A DNA stretch of 64,000 nucleotides from Thiorhodovibrio litoralis (GTDB lineage: Bacteria; Pseudomonadota; Gammaproteobacteria; Chromatiales; Chromatiaceae), in the NCBI RefSeq assembly GCF_033954455.1, contig NZ_CP121473.1, positions 868,001-932,000 on the forward strand, in the 5' to 3' direction. Position 1 is the stretch's first letter; the number at the start of each line of letters is the position of its first letter. A model generated the notes under the pieces. That model saw only the letters and a list, made by a program, of their open reading frames with translations, was not told the origin of the DNA and ran no database searches. This document shows positions 9,964 through 19,478 of this stretch, piece after piece. The position numbers and the translations under genes were made by a program.

Positions 9964-10660
9964 AGAGCGCGCGGGTCTGCTCCGCTGGACGCGGCTCCTG
10001 CTCGGGATCGAACTGGTAGCCGAACCAGGCGATATCACGCGCGAAACGGCGCGCGATCCACTCGGCTGTTTCGTCGGTGTAATAGGAGCGGTAGTCGCGG
10101 CTGCGATCCTGAGCGCGGCGGTGATGGGGCAGGGGACGGATGTTTAGGCCCAAATGGCAGCAAACGTGCTGGAAGTCCGTCTCCAGTTGCTCATAGCGGC
10201 CGATGAAATCCACGCAGGGCTGGCCGTCAAGATCAATTAGATAATCGCTCTGCCGCTCGATGGAAGTATCGACGTGATACTGATAAGGGCGCTCAGGGTC
10301 GAGCTTCCAGCGCAGAAAGTCGCTGAAGTTGTCATGTCCGCCAAGATAGTGCGGGCGCTCGTGGCGAATGTGATGATAGGAGCTGACCTGCAGATCCCAG
10401 GGGTTGCGCACGAAGGCGAATTTGAACAGCTGCTGAAAAAACGCGTGCGGCAGCAACTCCTTGGCGGCGATGATCTTGGCATGGCGCGGCAGCTTGAGTG
10501 CCAGGCGGTGGCCGCTCAGATGACTGAAGCGCGCGCATAGAAACATCGGCCAATACCAGGGGTCGCGCCAGCGCTGGCGGCTGAGTGCCGCGCGCACGCT
10601 GGTGCCGCCCGTCTTGGCGATATGGACGAACAAAAAACCGTGGCCGGGCGAGAGCAGCAT
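9914..10660 (-). CDS. Sulfotransferase family protein
   Basis: A 248-residue cytosolic-type sulfotransferase domain. The PAPS 5'-phosphosulfate loop is near the N-terminus (FLFVHIAKTGGTSVRAAL), and the 3'-phosphate-binding segment is FAFVRNPWDLQVSSYHH. Such enzymes transfer sulfate from PAPS to hydroxyl groups of carbohydrates or small molecules. The acceptor is unknown, although the convergent glycosyltransferase next door makes a cell-surface glycan plausible. The coding ends overlap tail to tail by 50 bases. There is no signal peptide. Confidence 0.82.
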   Translation of the reverse strand: MLLSPGHGFLFVHIAKTGGTSVRAALSRQRWRDPWYWPMFLCARFSHLSGHRLALKLPRHAKIIAAKELLPHAFFQQLFKFAFVRNPWDLQVSSYHHIRHERPHYLGGHDNFSDFLRWKLDPERPYQYHVDTSIERQSDYLIDLDGQPCVDFIGRYEQLETDFQHVCCHLGLNIRPLPHHRRAQDRSRDYRSYYTDETAEWIARRFARDIAWFGYQFDPEQEPRPAEQTRALFTAPAPRSAFSRYRQR

Positions 10661-10811
10661 GGCGCTATTCTAGCCCGGCAAGCATGGCGGCGTCGCGATG
10701 CCAAGGGCGACACCCGCGTCGATTTGGGGAATGTCTACTCTGGGACCATGCTCCCGGACTCACGAACCCGCTAGTTGATGGTGTGTGAGAGGCGTGAGTA
10801 TGACTGGGGGC

Positions 10812-11624
10812 TCAGGTAGGATCAGACTCCCGCGGTACCAGGTCCCGATACGCATGCCAGGTGGCATGCCCGAGCAGCGGCATTGCGATCACCAAACCGA
10901 TGTACAAGGTGAGAAAACCCGCGCCTATGACCATCACGATGATGGCCGCCCAGAGTGCCATCGGCAGCCAGTTGGTGGTGACGGCTTTGACGCTGGTGCG
11001 AATGGCAGTGAAGCCATCGATATTGCGATCGACCAGCATGGGCACCGAAATGGCGCTGATCGCATAGGCAATGCCCGCCAGCACGAAGCCGACCAGCACA
11101 CTAGCAAAAACGAATGCATTGTTCTCGCCCGACAGGAACACAGTGCTGAAGAAGGTCTCCAAGGGCGGATTCAGGCTGGTGTAGAGCAGCGCGAACAGCA
11201 CGAAATTGGCCATCATCCAGAACTGCATGATGATGATGAGTCCGGCGGTGATGATGCTGAGCTGCCCCTGATTGCTTTTCCATGCCTCGAGTGCGTTGCA
11301 GAATTGCAGCGGCTCGTTTTTCTCGACATGGGCGCTCATCTGGTAGAGCCCGAGCCCGACGACCGGGGCGAGCAGGTAAAAGCCCGCCGCCAGGAAGGGC
11401 ACGATGAACACATAGCCTTCCGAGACCAGCGCCCAGGTGAGCACTGCGCTGATCAGCACGATGACGGCGCCATAGGTCAGGCTGTATTTGCGTGCCTGCT
11501 GCATGTCCTGCCAGCCCTTTCTCAGCCACTCCCAGGGTTGGTCAATCGTGATGCGGTTGACGCGGATGCCGTCGTCCGCTGTCTGCGGAGGGACGCTGAT
11601 CCGGTCGATGGTGGGGTTGTCCAT
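10812..11624 (-). CDS. DUF2189 integral membrane protein
   Basis: A 270-residue inner-membrane protein with about six hydrophobic spans after a soluble N-terminus of about 45 residues. The segments VNRITIDQPWEWLRKGWQDM and GFYLLAPVVGLGLYQMS match the DUF2189 family, often annotated as cytochrome c oxidase subunit I-like. No function is established. ATG at 11624 is preceded by GAGGAG with 6-base spacing, a strong ribosome-binding site. It stands alone with long flanking spacers. Confidence 0.8.
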   Translation of the reverse strand: MDNPTIDRISVPPQTADDGIRVNRITIDQPWEWLRKGWQDMQQARKYSLTYGAVIVLISAVLTWALVSEGYVFIVPFLAAGFYLLAPVVGLGLYQMSAHVEKNEPLQFCNALEAWKSNQGQLSIITAGLIIIMQFWMMANFVLFALLYTSLNPPLETFFSTVFLSGENNAFVFASVLVGFVLAGIAYAISAISVPMLVDRNIDGFTAIRTSVKAVTTNWLPMALWAAIIVMVIGAGFLTLYIGLVIAMPLLGHATWHAYRDLVPRESDPT

Positions 11625-12274
11625 GGTCTGCTCCTCGCTTGATGGTATTTCTTGATTTGGTGGCCTCTTTGATCGCTAGTCCGGGATCGACATTCAGGTA
11701 TCGATCTGCAGGCTTGCTGGTCGGCGCCCTGATGTGGTGCCGTCGTCAGCGAGAGGCTCATGTTGTTGTTGTACGAAAAATCGAACTCTTCAAGAACGTC
11801 ATGGAATCTGCGAAAAACCGAAAACTCATCCGCGATTTCGATGCGTCTTGATCGAGCGGATGCGCACTTGCGCTCGTCGTATCGGCCGGGCGGTCAGTCA
11901 GCCGAAAAAACCGAGTAATTTTGTCATCCACTCATTTCAATCATCGTGAAAGAATCCCGGAATATCAAGCGGGATTCGACCAGCGGTTGGCCGGCTCGGA
12001 CTTCGCTTGACTGACCGCATTGGTCCTGAGATCACGACGGGCGGGGCGGCTGGGCGGTGAAAGGTGGCCGGTACAAGGCGCTGAGAGTATGCGCTTGCGT
12101 GGTGCATTGGGTCCGTCGTATGGAGTGATCTGCACCATTTGGAGCGGCGCTCGGGCGTCTTAAAACCCGGTGCGATGCGCCGAGACCGGTGATTCCTGTC
12201 TACGTTCAGTGGGGCATGATTTGTGCTTATGGTTGCACTATGTTCTCCGTGGACGTCTTGCAAGGGCACCGAAG
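11625..12274. other. 650-base spacer with no credible gene
   Basis: This space between divergent genes is visibly richer in A and T than its surroundings. Short open frames here (for example 11639-11851 on the plus strand) have no recognisable domain or ribosome-binding site. The one clear structure is the 8-bp inverted repeat at 11952-11977. The promoters of both flanking genes should lie here, but no convincing -35/-10 pair was found. Confidence 0.5.
11952..11977. repeat. 8-bp perfect inverted repeat, possible operator or hairpin
   Basis: GAATCCCG (11952-11959) and CGGGATTC (11970-11977) are perfect inverse complements separated by 10 bases. No T-run follows. It is about 300 bases upstream of the ATP-grasp gene. 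Confidence 0.4.
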
Positions 12275-13441
12275 ATGGGACGCAGAATCCTCAACCACGA
12301 TATCATGAACTGCACGGCCGAGGGCGTGCTGGGCAATCACCTGTATTCCGGTCGGGCCGTTGGCATTAGCGACCCGGAGGATGTGGTGATGCTGCATCCC
12401 GCGCTCGAGGCGGATTGGGACGCGCTCTGCGCCCACTATGAGCGCATCGGTTTGAGCCACAGCCGGCAGCTTGTCTGGGACGTCTGCCGGGAGCGCTTGC
12501 GTGAGTTTCCGGATCATCAGCCCTCGGTGTTTTTCTTTGGTGCTGAGGAGCATCAGATGCGCCCCGACTCGGATTGGCATGGCGCGGTTGCCAGTGTCAA
12601 TTGCAAGAACGCCTTTATGACCCATGCCGAGAGGCTGGGTGTTCCGGTGCCGGTGACGCGTTGTTTCGAGGATGCGCAAGACATTGGCGAGGATGCCATC
12701 GCGACCACGATCTTTCCCTGTTATCTGAAAGCCTCGGTGTCGGTCTCTGGGGTCGGCATTTTTCGCTGCCAGGATGCCGATGCCCTGCGGCGTGCGTGCG
12801 GTGAGTTCGCACCAGGAACACCCGTGCAGATTCAGCGCGAGGTGAAGGCCGAGAGCTTTTTAAATCTGCAATACATCAACGACAACGGCCAGGTGGAGCG
12901 CCTGGCGGCGACCGAGCAGGTGCTCGATGGCTATGTGCATCAGGGCAACCGCCATCCGGCGGCGCATGCGCCTTGGGAGATGGTCGACCCGCTGGCCGAC
13001 TGGCTGGGCGAGACCGGCATGCGCGGCGTTTTCGCCTTCGATGTGGCTGTGGTCAGGGAGCCCGCAGCCCAGCTTTCCACAGGGCTTTCGAACAGGCTGG
13101 CCAATGGGCTTTCAAACGATCCTGCCAAAGCCCCCGCCGCTGATGCTAACGGTGTCGAGTATTTGGCCATCGAGTGCAATCCACGCTTCAACGGCGCATC
13201 CTACCCGACACTGGTCGCGGACAAGCTTGGGGTTTCCGAGTGGCTGGCAATCGCCTTTGGCACCCGGCATCGGTGCCTGGCCGATCTCGACCTCAATGGT
13301 CTGGAGTACAATCCGGACACCGGCACCGGCGTGGTGCTGGTCAATTGGGGGCCGATTCAAGTCGGCAAATTCCTTGCGCTGCTTGCCGGTGATCGCAACC
13401 AACAGGAAATGCTCGCAACAGAACTCGGCGCGCGCCTATAA
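12275..13441 (+). CDS. ATP-grasp ligase-like protein
   Basis: A 388-residue protein with a carbamoyl-phosphate-synthetase-type ATP-grasp fold at about residues 100-330. VNCKNAFMTHAERLGVPVP opens the domain, FPCYLKASVSVSGVGIF carries the nucleotide-binding lysine and loop, and YLAIECNPRFNGASYPTL has the Mg-binding Glu/Asn pair. ATP-grasp enzymes join a carboxylate to an amine or thiol via an acyl-phosphate. The substrate is unknown. A low-complexity insertion built on repeated LSNRLANGLSND lies at about residue 270. The frame is open upstream to 12170, and MGRRILNHDIMN at 12275 is the most likely start. The isoaspartyl peptidase gene starts 11 bases after its stop, so the two probably form an operon and may act on the same beta-aspartyl compound. 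Confidence 0.8.
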   Translation: MGRRILNHDIMNCTAEGVLGNHLYSGRAVGISDPEDVVMLHPALEADWDALCAHYERIGLSHSRQLVWDVCRERLREFPDHQPSVFFFGAEEHQMRPDSDWHGAVASVNCKNAFMTHAERLGVPVPVTRCFEDAQDIGEDAIATTIFPCYLKASVSVSGVGIFRCQDADALRRACGEFAPGTPVQIQREVKAESFLNLQYINDNGQVERLAATEQVLDGYVHQGNRHPAAHAPWEMVDPLADWLGETGMRGVFAFDVAVVREPAAQLSTGLSNRLANGLSNDPAKAPAADANGVEYLAIECNPRFNGASYPTLVADKLGVSEWLAIAFGTRHRCLADLDLNGLEYNPDTGTGVVLVNWGPIQVGKFLALLAGDRNQQEMLATELGARL

Positions 13442-13452
13442 GCCTCTTAAAG

Positions 13453-14385
13453 ATGACGTCCAACTCGAACTTCTCCCTGATGATCCACGGCGGCGCTGGC
13501 GCGCTCGATAATGTGCGCGACCAGGCCACGGCTGTGCGCTACCTCGAGAGCATGCGGCTGATTCTGGAATTCGGTCGCGAGATCCTCGCGCGCGGGGGCA
13601 GCGCGGTGGAGGCGGTGGAGAGCTGCGCCTCGGAGCTGGAAGACAATCCGCTGTTCAACGCCGGCTGCGGCTCGGTGCTGAACGAAGACGGCCAGGTGGA
13701 GATGGATGCCGGCATCATGGACGGCCGCGATCTGGCCGCCGGTGCCGTGGCTGGCGTGAGCGGCATCGCCAACCCGGTGCAACTCGCGCGCCTGATCATG
13801 GACGGCAGCGAGCATGTGCTGCTCTCCGGCGCCGGCGCGCTGCGCTATGCTGAGCACTGCAAGGTGCCGCTTGCGTCGGATGAGTATTTTCGCACCCCCG
13901 AGCGGGTCGCTCAGCTCGCACAGGCCAAGGCGCACAAGGCCATCATGCTCGATCATGACGACTCCGGCGAGGGGCAGAAATACGGCACCATCGGCGCCGT
14001 CGCGCGCGATCTCAACGGCAATCTGGCCGCTGCGACCTCCACCGGCGGCATCGTTAACAAGCGCCTCGGGCGCATTGGCGACTCTTGCCTGATTGGCGCC
14101 GGCGTCTATGCCGATAACGCCAACGGCGCCGTCTCCACCACCGGTTATGGCGAGGATTTCATCCGCACCGCACTGGCGAAGATGGTCGCGGACCTGATCG
14201 AATACCGCGGCCTTGATGCCCAAGGCGCGGTCGATTTCGCGCTGGAGCATTTCCGCCGCAAGGTCGGCGGTCGCGGTGGGCTTATATGCATCGACCACCA
14301 GGGCCGCTGCGCCAGCGCCATGACCACCAAGAAGATGATCCACGGCTGGATCGAGCAGGGCGGCGACAGTCACTGTCGGTTCTGA
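13453..14385 (+). CDS. Isoaspartyl peptidase / plant-type L-asparaginase (Ntn hydrolase)
   Basis: A 310-residue precursor of the threonine-type N-terminal nucleophile family. Autocleavage is expected at the GQKYGTIGAVARD segment, making Thr179 the N-terminal nucleophile of the beta subunit. Other family marks are MIHGGAGALDN at the N-terminus, PLFNAGCGSVLNEDG, ATSTGGIVNKRLGRIGDS and STTGYGEDF. These enzymes hydrolyse beta-aspartyl dipeptides and asparagine in the cytoplasm. No signal peptide is present. It follows the ATP-grasp gene by 11 bases on the same strand. Coupling of a ligase and a beta-aspartyl hydrolase recalls cyanophycin-type chemistry, but no cyanophycin synthetase is present in this window. 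Confidence 0.9.
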   Translation: MTSNSNFSLMIHGGAGALDNVRDQATAVRYLESMRLILEFGREILARGGSAVEAVESCASELEDNPLFNAGCGSVLNEDGQVEMDAGIMDGRDLAAGAVAGVSGIANPVQLARLIMDGSEHVLLSGAGALRYAEHCKVPLASDEYFRTPERVAQLAQAKAHKAIMLDHDDSGEGQKYGTIGAVARDLNGNLAAATSTGGIVNKRLGRIGDSCLIGAGVYADNANGAVSTTGYGEDFIRTALAKMVADLIEYRGLDAQGAVDFALEHFRRKVGGRGGLICIDHQGRCASAMTTKKMIHGWIEQGGDSHCRF

Positions 14386-14467
14386 TCATCCTGTCATTCG
14401 CTGCAGGGGCGGCTTCACTAACGCCCTTTGATGACGGTATGATGGCAGCTGGCGGCGGAGGGTGTTG

Positions 14468-16918
14468 ATGACTGTCTTCGACAAGGGATGGACCTTGAGT
14501 GGGTGGCGCCGGACTGCCTTTTGGGTGCGGCGCGGGCTGCCGTTCTGGCTGCTGATTTTGTTCTGGTTCATCACGGCCGCGGCTGTTGCGGCGGCGTCCG
14601 ATGCGGAGTTTCCCGAGGCGAGTGACGCGGAGGTGGTGACTGACCACCTGACCGCCCGGCTTATCCCGGAATTCCAGCATGTGATGCCGGGAGATCGCGT
14701 CGACCTGCTGCTTGTCTTCGACCTACAGCCGGGCTGGCACACCTACTGGCGCAACCCGGGCGATTCCGGCGAGCCGCCGCGGCTGACCTGGACGCTGCCC
14801 GACGGCGTGCGGGCTGGACCAATTCGCTGGCCCTATCCCGAGCGCATCCCGGTCGGCCCCTTGGCCAACTACGGCTATTCCGAGCAGGCGCTGCATCTGA
14901 TCGCGTTGCACATCGACCCCGACTGGCCCGCCGGGCAGCCGATCCCGATTCTGCTCGACGCCAACTGGCTGGTTTGCGCCGAGCACTGTATTCCTGAGTC
15001 TGGCCGCTTCGCACTGACGCTGACAGCGCAGCTCGGCGCTTCGGGCGGGGGCGCGGTGTCTGGCGATGCCGAGGGGCTTGGTGATGCCGAGGCGAACGCG
15101 CTTTTCGCGCAGGCGCGCGCCGCCGTGCCGCAGCCGTTTGGCGCTCCAGTGCTGCTTGATCGCGATGGCAGTCCGTTGCGCCTGCGTCTGCCATGGGCGA
15201 AATTGTCTGGTCAGCCCATTGAGCCCAACGAACCCATTGAGCCCGTGGAGTCCAACCAGTCAAATCAGTCCGTTCAGCTAAAGCAGCCTGATGCGATCAA
15301 GCAACTCGAGTTCTTCGCCGATGAGTGGGGGATGATTGAGCACGCTGCTGCGCAAACCTGGCAGCTGCGGGGCGACTGGCTGGAACTCGCGCTCAGTCCT
15401 GGCGCGACGCCTGCGTCCGTGGCGCCGTCGGGCGTGCTAGTGGCAACCACCGCTGACGGAGTGCGCGCCTGGGAATTGTCCGCGACCCCGCAATCTCTGC
15501 CGCCGCTAGCTGCGAGCGCTGATGCAATACCCGGCGCAATGCCCAAAGCAGGGCAGCATTCAGGGCCGGACGCGACTCTGGGTCTTCCGCTGGCGCTGCT
15601 GTTTGCGTTCCTCGGCGGTCTGGCGCTCAACCTGATGCCCTGCGTTTTTCCGGTGCTGGCTATTAAGCTCATGGGGCTGGCCGAGCAGCGCGGGCTCGCT
15701 CTGGCAGCGCGCGCCTGGCATGGACTCATGTATAGCAGCGGTGTGCTGGTGTTCTTCGGTTTGCTTGGCGGCGGGCTGCTGGGCTTGCGTGCCGCCGGTG
15801 CGGCTGTCGGCTGGGGGTTCCAGCTGCAGTCGCCGGTGTTCGTGGCGCTGATGGCCGGGCTCTTTCTCGTGCTGGGGCTCAGTTTGTCCGGCGCCCTCAC
15901 CTTGGGCAGCGGTCTGATGGGACTCGGCGCCGGCGGTCGCTTGCTGAATGCTGGCCCGAATACTGGCCCGCCCGATCGGGTGCGGCTGGATCGCGCGGCG
16001 CTGGCTGCGTTCGGCACCGGCGCGCTGGCCGCGCTGGTCGCAGCACCCTGCACCGCGCCCTTCATGGGGGCGGCCATCGGCTATGCGCTCACCCAGCCGT
16101 GGTTTGCTGCCCTGGCAGTGATCCTGACGCTCGGCCTCGGTATGGCCTTCCCTTTCGCGCTGCTCAGCCTGTTCCCAGCCTGGACGCGCAGGCTACCCCG
16201 TCCGGGTCCCTGGATGGAACGGCTGAAGCAACTGCTCGCGTTCCCGCTGTTCGCCACCACCGCCTGGCTGCTGTGGGTGCTGACGCAGCAAACCGGCCCC
16301 AATGGCCTGGCGCAGACGCTGATCAGTCTGCTGGTGCTGGCATTCGGGCTCTGGTTGCTGGACGTTGTGCGTCAGGACGGGCATCGCTGGCAGCGCCCGG
16401 CGCGGCTTGGGCTGCGCCTGCTGGGTTTCGCCAGTCTGCTGATGGCTATCGTTCTCGCTGCCCAGCTAGGCACGCTGATTGACGCGGACACGAGTACAAG
16501 CGCCGGCGACGGCCGCCAGCAGGCAATACAGCAGGCAACACAGCAGGCGCAAGCTCAGGGTGTGTTGCCGTCAATGCCTTATTCCGCCGCGACGCTCGAT
16601 GCCGCTCTCGCTGAGGGGCGGTCGGTGTTCGTCAACATGACCGCTGCCTGGTGCATTACCTGCCTGGTCAACGAGCGCGTTGCGCTTACCAGCGATCGGG
16701 TCGCCCAGGCGTTCGCCGAGCGTGACGTGCTCTATCTGAAAGGCGACTGGACCAATCATGATTCAGACATCTCGGCCTATCTAAGTGACTTTGGGCGCGA
16801 CGGTGTTCCGCTCTACGTTTATTATCCGCTCGGCGCCGAGCCTCAGGTCCTACCGCAGTTGCTAACGCCAGGACTGGTCCTGGAAGCTCTTGAAACGCCT
16901 GGTGGCGGCAGCAACTGA
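14468..16918 (+). CDS. DsbD/ScsB-family protein-disulfide reductase
   Basis: An inner-membrane protein of 816 residues that moves reducing power from cytoplasmic thioredoxin to periplasmic thiols. After a signal-anchor (about 20-42) comes a periplasmic DsbD-corrector-like domain (PEFQHVMPGDRVDLLLVF, WLVCAEHCIPESG), a long low-complexity linker, a DsbD beta domain of about eight spans with the redox cysteines in LNLMPCVFPVLAIK and AAPCTAPFMGAAIG, and a C-terminal thioredoxin domain with AAWCITC. GGAGG with 6-base spacing supports ATG at 14468 over the upstream GTG/TTG. The redoxin gene follows 31 bases later, consistent with a periplasmic redox pair. ScsB is the closest layout I recognise. Confidence 0.88.
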   Translation: MTVFDKGWTLSGWRRTAFWVRRGLPFWLLILFWFITAAAVAAASDAEFPEASDAEVVTDHLTARLIPEFQHVMPGDRVDLLLVFDLQPGWHTYWRNPGDSGEPPRLTWTLPDGVRAGPIRWPYPERIPVGPLANYGYSEQALHLIALHIDPDWPAGQPIPILLDANWLVCAEHCIPESGRFALTLTAQLGASGGGAVSGDAEGLGDAEANALFAQARAAVPQPFGAPVLLDRDGSPLRLRLPWAKLSGQPIEPNEPIEPVESNQSNQSVQLKQPDAIKQLEFFADEWGMIEHAAAQTWQLRGDWLELALSPGATPASVAPSGVLVATTADGVRAWELSATPQSLPPLAASADAIPGAMPKAGQHSGPDATLGLPLALLFAFLGGLALNLMPCVFPVLAIKLMGLAEQRGLALAARAWHGLMYSSGVLVFFGLLGGGLLGLRAAGAAVGWGFQLQSPVFVALMAGLFLVLGLSLSGALTLGSGLMGLGAGGRLLNAGPNTGPPDRVRLDRAALAAFGTGALAALVAAPCTAPFMGAAIGYALTQPWFAALAVILTLGLGMAFPFALLSLFPAWTRRLPRPGPWMERLKQLLAFPLFATTAWLLWVLTQQTGPNGLAQTLISLLVLAFGLWLLDVVRQDGHRWQRPARLGLRLLGFASLLMAIVLAAQLGTLIDADTSTSAGDGRQQAIQQATQQAQAQGVLPSMPYSAATLDAALAEGRSVFVNMTAAWCITCLVNERVALTSDRVAQAFAERDVLYLKGDWTNHDSDISAYLSDFGRDGVPLYVYYPLGAEPQVLPQLLTPGLVLEALETPGGGSN

Positions 16919-16949
16919 CTCCAGCAACACCTCACCTAAGGAGAATCCC

Positions 16950-17567
16950 ATGCAACAAGCTCAACACCCACTGCTCACCATCGGCCTGACGCTCTGTGCT
17001 GCTCTGTTTAGCCTGAATCTGGCTGCAGCGCCTGAGGTTGGCGCGCCCGCCCCGGATTTCTCAGTGATCGACACCAAAGGCGAGGTCTGGACACTCGATC
17101 ATTTAAAGGGCAAAACAACCATTCTCGAATGGACCAATCACGACTGTCCCTATGTGCGCAAGCACTACGACAGCCGCAACATGCAGCGACTGCAGCACAA
17201 GGCCGCGGAGGAGGGAGTGGTTTGGCTGACGGTCATTTCCTCGGCGCCCGGCAAGCAAGGCCATGTCAGCCCCGAACAGGCCGATGAGCTGACCGCCTCG
17301 CGCGAGGCCGCGCCGGTCGCCGTGTTGCTTGATGAAAGCGGTGAGATGGGCGGTGCCTATGGTGCGAGCACCACACCGCATCTGTTCATGATCGACCCCG
17401 AGGGTACCCTGATCTACATGGGCGGTATCGACGACCGCCCGACCTCGGATGTGGCCGACATCGATGGCGCCACCAACTATGTCGACCAAGCCTTGGCCGA
17501 GCTGGCCGCCGGCGAGGCGTTGTCGACGCCGGTCACCCGACCTTACGGCTGCTCGATCAAATATTGA
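16950..17567 (+). CDS. Periplasmic thioredoxin-like redoxin
   Basis: A 205-residue exported protein with a signal peptide ending LAAAPEVG. The mature part has an AhpC/TSA-redoxin fold: GAPAPDFSVIDTKGEVW, TILEWTNHDCPYVRKHY with a single peroxidatic-type cysteine, and the cis-proline segment ASTTPHLFMIDPEG. AAGGAG precedes ATG at 16950; the frame open from 16890 overlaps the upstream gene. It sits directly behind the DsbD-family gene and is probably reduced by it. Whether it is a peroxidase or a thiol oxidoreductase is not decided by the sequence, as only one cysteine lies in the active-site region. A second cysteine is at the extreme C-terminus (YGCSIKY). Confidence 0.85.
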   Translation: MQQAQHPLLTIGLTLCAALFSLNLAAAPEVGAPAPDFSVIDTKGEVWTLDHLKGKTTILEWTNHDCPYVRKHYDSRNMQRLQHKAAEEGVVWLTVISSAPGKQGHVSPEQADELTASREAAPVAVLLDESGEMGGAYGASTTPHLFMIDPEGTLIYMGGIDDRPTSDVADIDGATNYVDQALAELAAGEALSTPVTRPYGCSIKY

Positions 17568-17623
17568 GTGAAGCTACGGCCCGGTGTGCAGACGGCAGCG
17601 CAGTCCGGATGCGAACGGGTCAG

Positions 17624-19186
17624 CTATTCGGCATCGCCGGCCGTCTGCCCGACCTCATCCCCGCAGCGCTTGACGCCGTTTAGCGAGGCTACCCCGTCCT
17701 GCTGCAACCCGGAGCGTAAGCGCTCGCAAAGGGTCGAGAGTACCTTGATGCGCGCGAAAGGCTTGTCGTCGCCTTCCACGAGCGTCCAAGGTGCATACTC
17801 GGTGCTGGTGCGTGCGACCATCTCGTTGACGGCAGCCTTGTACTGATCGGCTTTCTCGCGATTGCGCCAGTCCTCGTCGGTAATCTTGTACTGTTTGTAA
17901 GGCGTGTTCTCACGGTCGCGGAAGCGGCGCAGTTGTTCGTCGTCGCTGACTTGCAGCCAAAACTTCATCAAAATCGCGCCCTGCTCGACCAGCTGCTCCT
18001 CGAAGTCATTGATCTCGCTGTAAGCGCGACGCCATTCGGACTCGCTGGCAAAGCCCTCGACGCGTTCCACCAGTACCCGGCCGTACCAGGAGCGGTCGTA
18101 GATGATCATGTAGCCTGCGCGTGGAATGTGGCGCCAGAAGCGCCACAGATAATGGTGGGCCTTTTCTTCGTCAGTTGGCGCTGCCACCGGAATGGCACGA
18201 TACAGCCTGGCATCCACCGCGCTGGTGATGCGGCGGATGGCGCCACCCTTGCCGCCGGCGTCCATGCCCTCGAACACCAACACCGTCGTGCGCTTTTTCT
18301 TGTAAGCGGTCCAGGCCAGCTCGTTGAGCTCCGTCTGCAGGCGCTTGAGCTCGGACTTGTAGATGTTGCGCTCGAGCTTCTGGTCGAGATCGAGCTGGTC
18401 GAGCAGGGTGATCTGCGCCGGCGCGCTGTCGGGCAGGTCAAGCGGATCAGCGGTCGGCGGCGGCTCCATCGGCAGCGGCTGTTGCAGCCGGGCGCGAATT
18501 GCCTGCAATAGCGTTTTGCCCACGGTCAGATCGCGATAGCGGTTGTCGGTCGCCTCAATCAGATACCAGGGCGCGATGCCGCGGTCAGTCTGGCGAATTA
18601 CGCGCTCGGCAACATGCTCGAACTGCTGATACTGCTCGGAGAACTTCGATTTTTCCGGCAGCATCTTCCAGCGGCTGCGGTCATCGCGCGAGAGCTCCTT
18701 CAGCCGCCGCTTCTGGTCCTTCTCGGTGAGATGGAACCAGAACTTCACCACCAGCGCACCGTCGTGCGTCAGCATGCGCTCAAAATCAACAATGCGTCCG
18801 AGCCCGGCATCAAGCGCCGCGTCGTCGCACAGCCCCTGAAACCGGTGCTCGATCGGCGCCAGATACCAGCCGCCGAACAACACCGCCATCTCCCCGCGCG
18901 GCGGCAGATTGCGCCAGAAGCGCCAATAGCGCGGGCGCTCGCGCTCCTCGTCGCTCAGATCCCAGTAGGCAAAGGTCTGCAAACCGCGGCTGTCGAGCCA
19001 CTCGTTCAGCCGATTGACCACCTCGCCCTTGCCGGCCGCCTCCACCCCGGAGACGATCACCACCACCGGGATTTCTGCGTCGCGCATCTGCCGCTGCACC
19101 TCCAGCAACTGCGTGCGCAGCTCATCGCGCTGCTCCTTAAACTCGCTCTTGCTGACCGAGCGACCGACTTTGGTGGCCTCGAACAT
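17624..19186 (-). CDS. pap: Polyphosphate:AMP phosphotransferase (class II PPK2, two domains)
   Basis: Phosphorylates AMP to ADP using polyphosphate. The 520-residue protein is a tandem of two PPK2 domains. The first has VVVIVSGVEAAGKGEVVNRL and the second, catalytic one has VLVFEGMDAGGKGGAIRRI (Walker A), followed by the PPK2 lid segment HHYLWRFWRHIPRAGYMIIY and YDRSWYGRVLVERVEGF. Two fused domains are the mark of the AMP-phosphorylating class. The start is ATG at 19186 (MFEATKVGRSVSKSEF); the frame upstream to 19294 reads as non-conserved sequence. The gene converges on the redoxin gene and has no clear partner here. Confidence 0.92.
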   Translation of the reverse strand: MFEATKVGRSVSKSEFKEQRDELRTQLLEVQRQMRDAEIPVVVIVSGVEAAGKGEVVNRLNEWLDSRGLQTFAYWDLSDEERERPRYWRFWRNLPPRGEMAVLFGGWYLAPIEHRFQGLCDDAALDAGLGRIVDFERMLTHDGALVVKFWFHLTEKDQKRRLKELSRDDRSRWKMLPEKSKFSEQYQQFEHVAERVIRQTDRGIAPWYLIEATDNRYRDLTVGKTLLQAIRARLQQPLPMEPPPTADPLDLPDSAPAQITLLDQLDLDQKLERNIYKSELKRLQTELNELAWTAYKKKRTTVLVFEGMDAGGKGGAIRRITSAVDARLYRAIPVAAPTDEEKAHHYLWRFWRHIPRAGYMIIYDRSWYGRVLVERVEGFASESEWRRAYSEINDFEEQLVEQGAILMKFWLQVSDDEQLRRFRDRENTPYKQYKITDEDWRNREKADQYKAAVNEMVARTSTEYAPWTLVEGDDKPFARIKVLSTLCERLRSGLQQDGVASLNGVKRCGDEVGQTAGDAE

Positions 19187-19478
19187 GGTATGGCGTCCCC
19201 TGTGAAAGACAGAATTCGATAGCCCCGCAGATGCCGAGTGGCACCTCCGGTGAGGCTGCCGCGACCGGATACCGGCCAAGTGTGAGCACTGCAAGCAGCG
19301 GGGTCAATGCCCGTGGGCGCGCCGCCCACGACCACCGATCCATGCTGGGCGGATTGAAACTCAGCAGCGATCTGCTGCTGGTCGAAGGGAGCAATCCCGA
19401 ATGGCCGCGCGCGGCCTAGGGATGAAATCGGCGAGAGGTGGCATGGATGTGGAAAGATTCGACAGAACCCGGATCAAT

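Noticed and set aside
10785-11642. 285-codon plus-strand open frame rich in His, Asp and Gln
   Set aside because: It is the antisense reading of the DUF2189 membrane protein, which has a strong ribosome-binding site and membrane spans.
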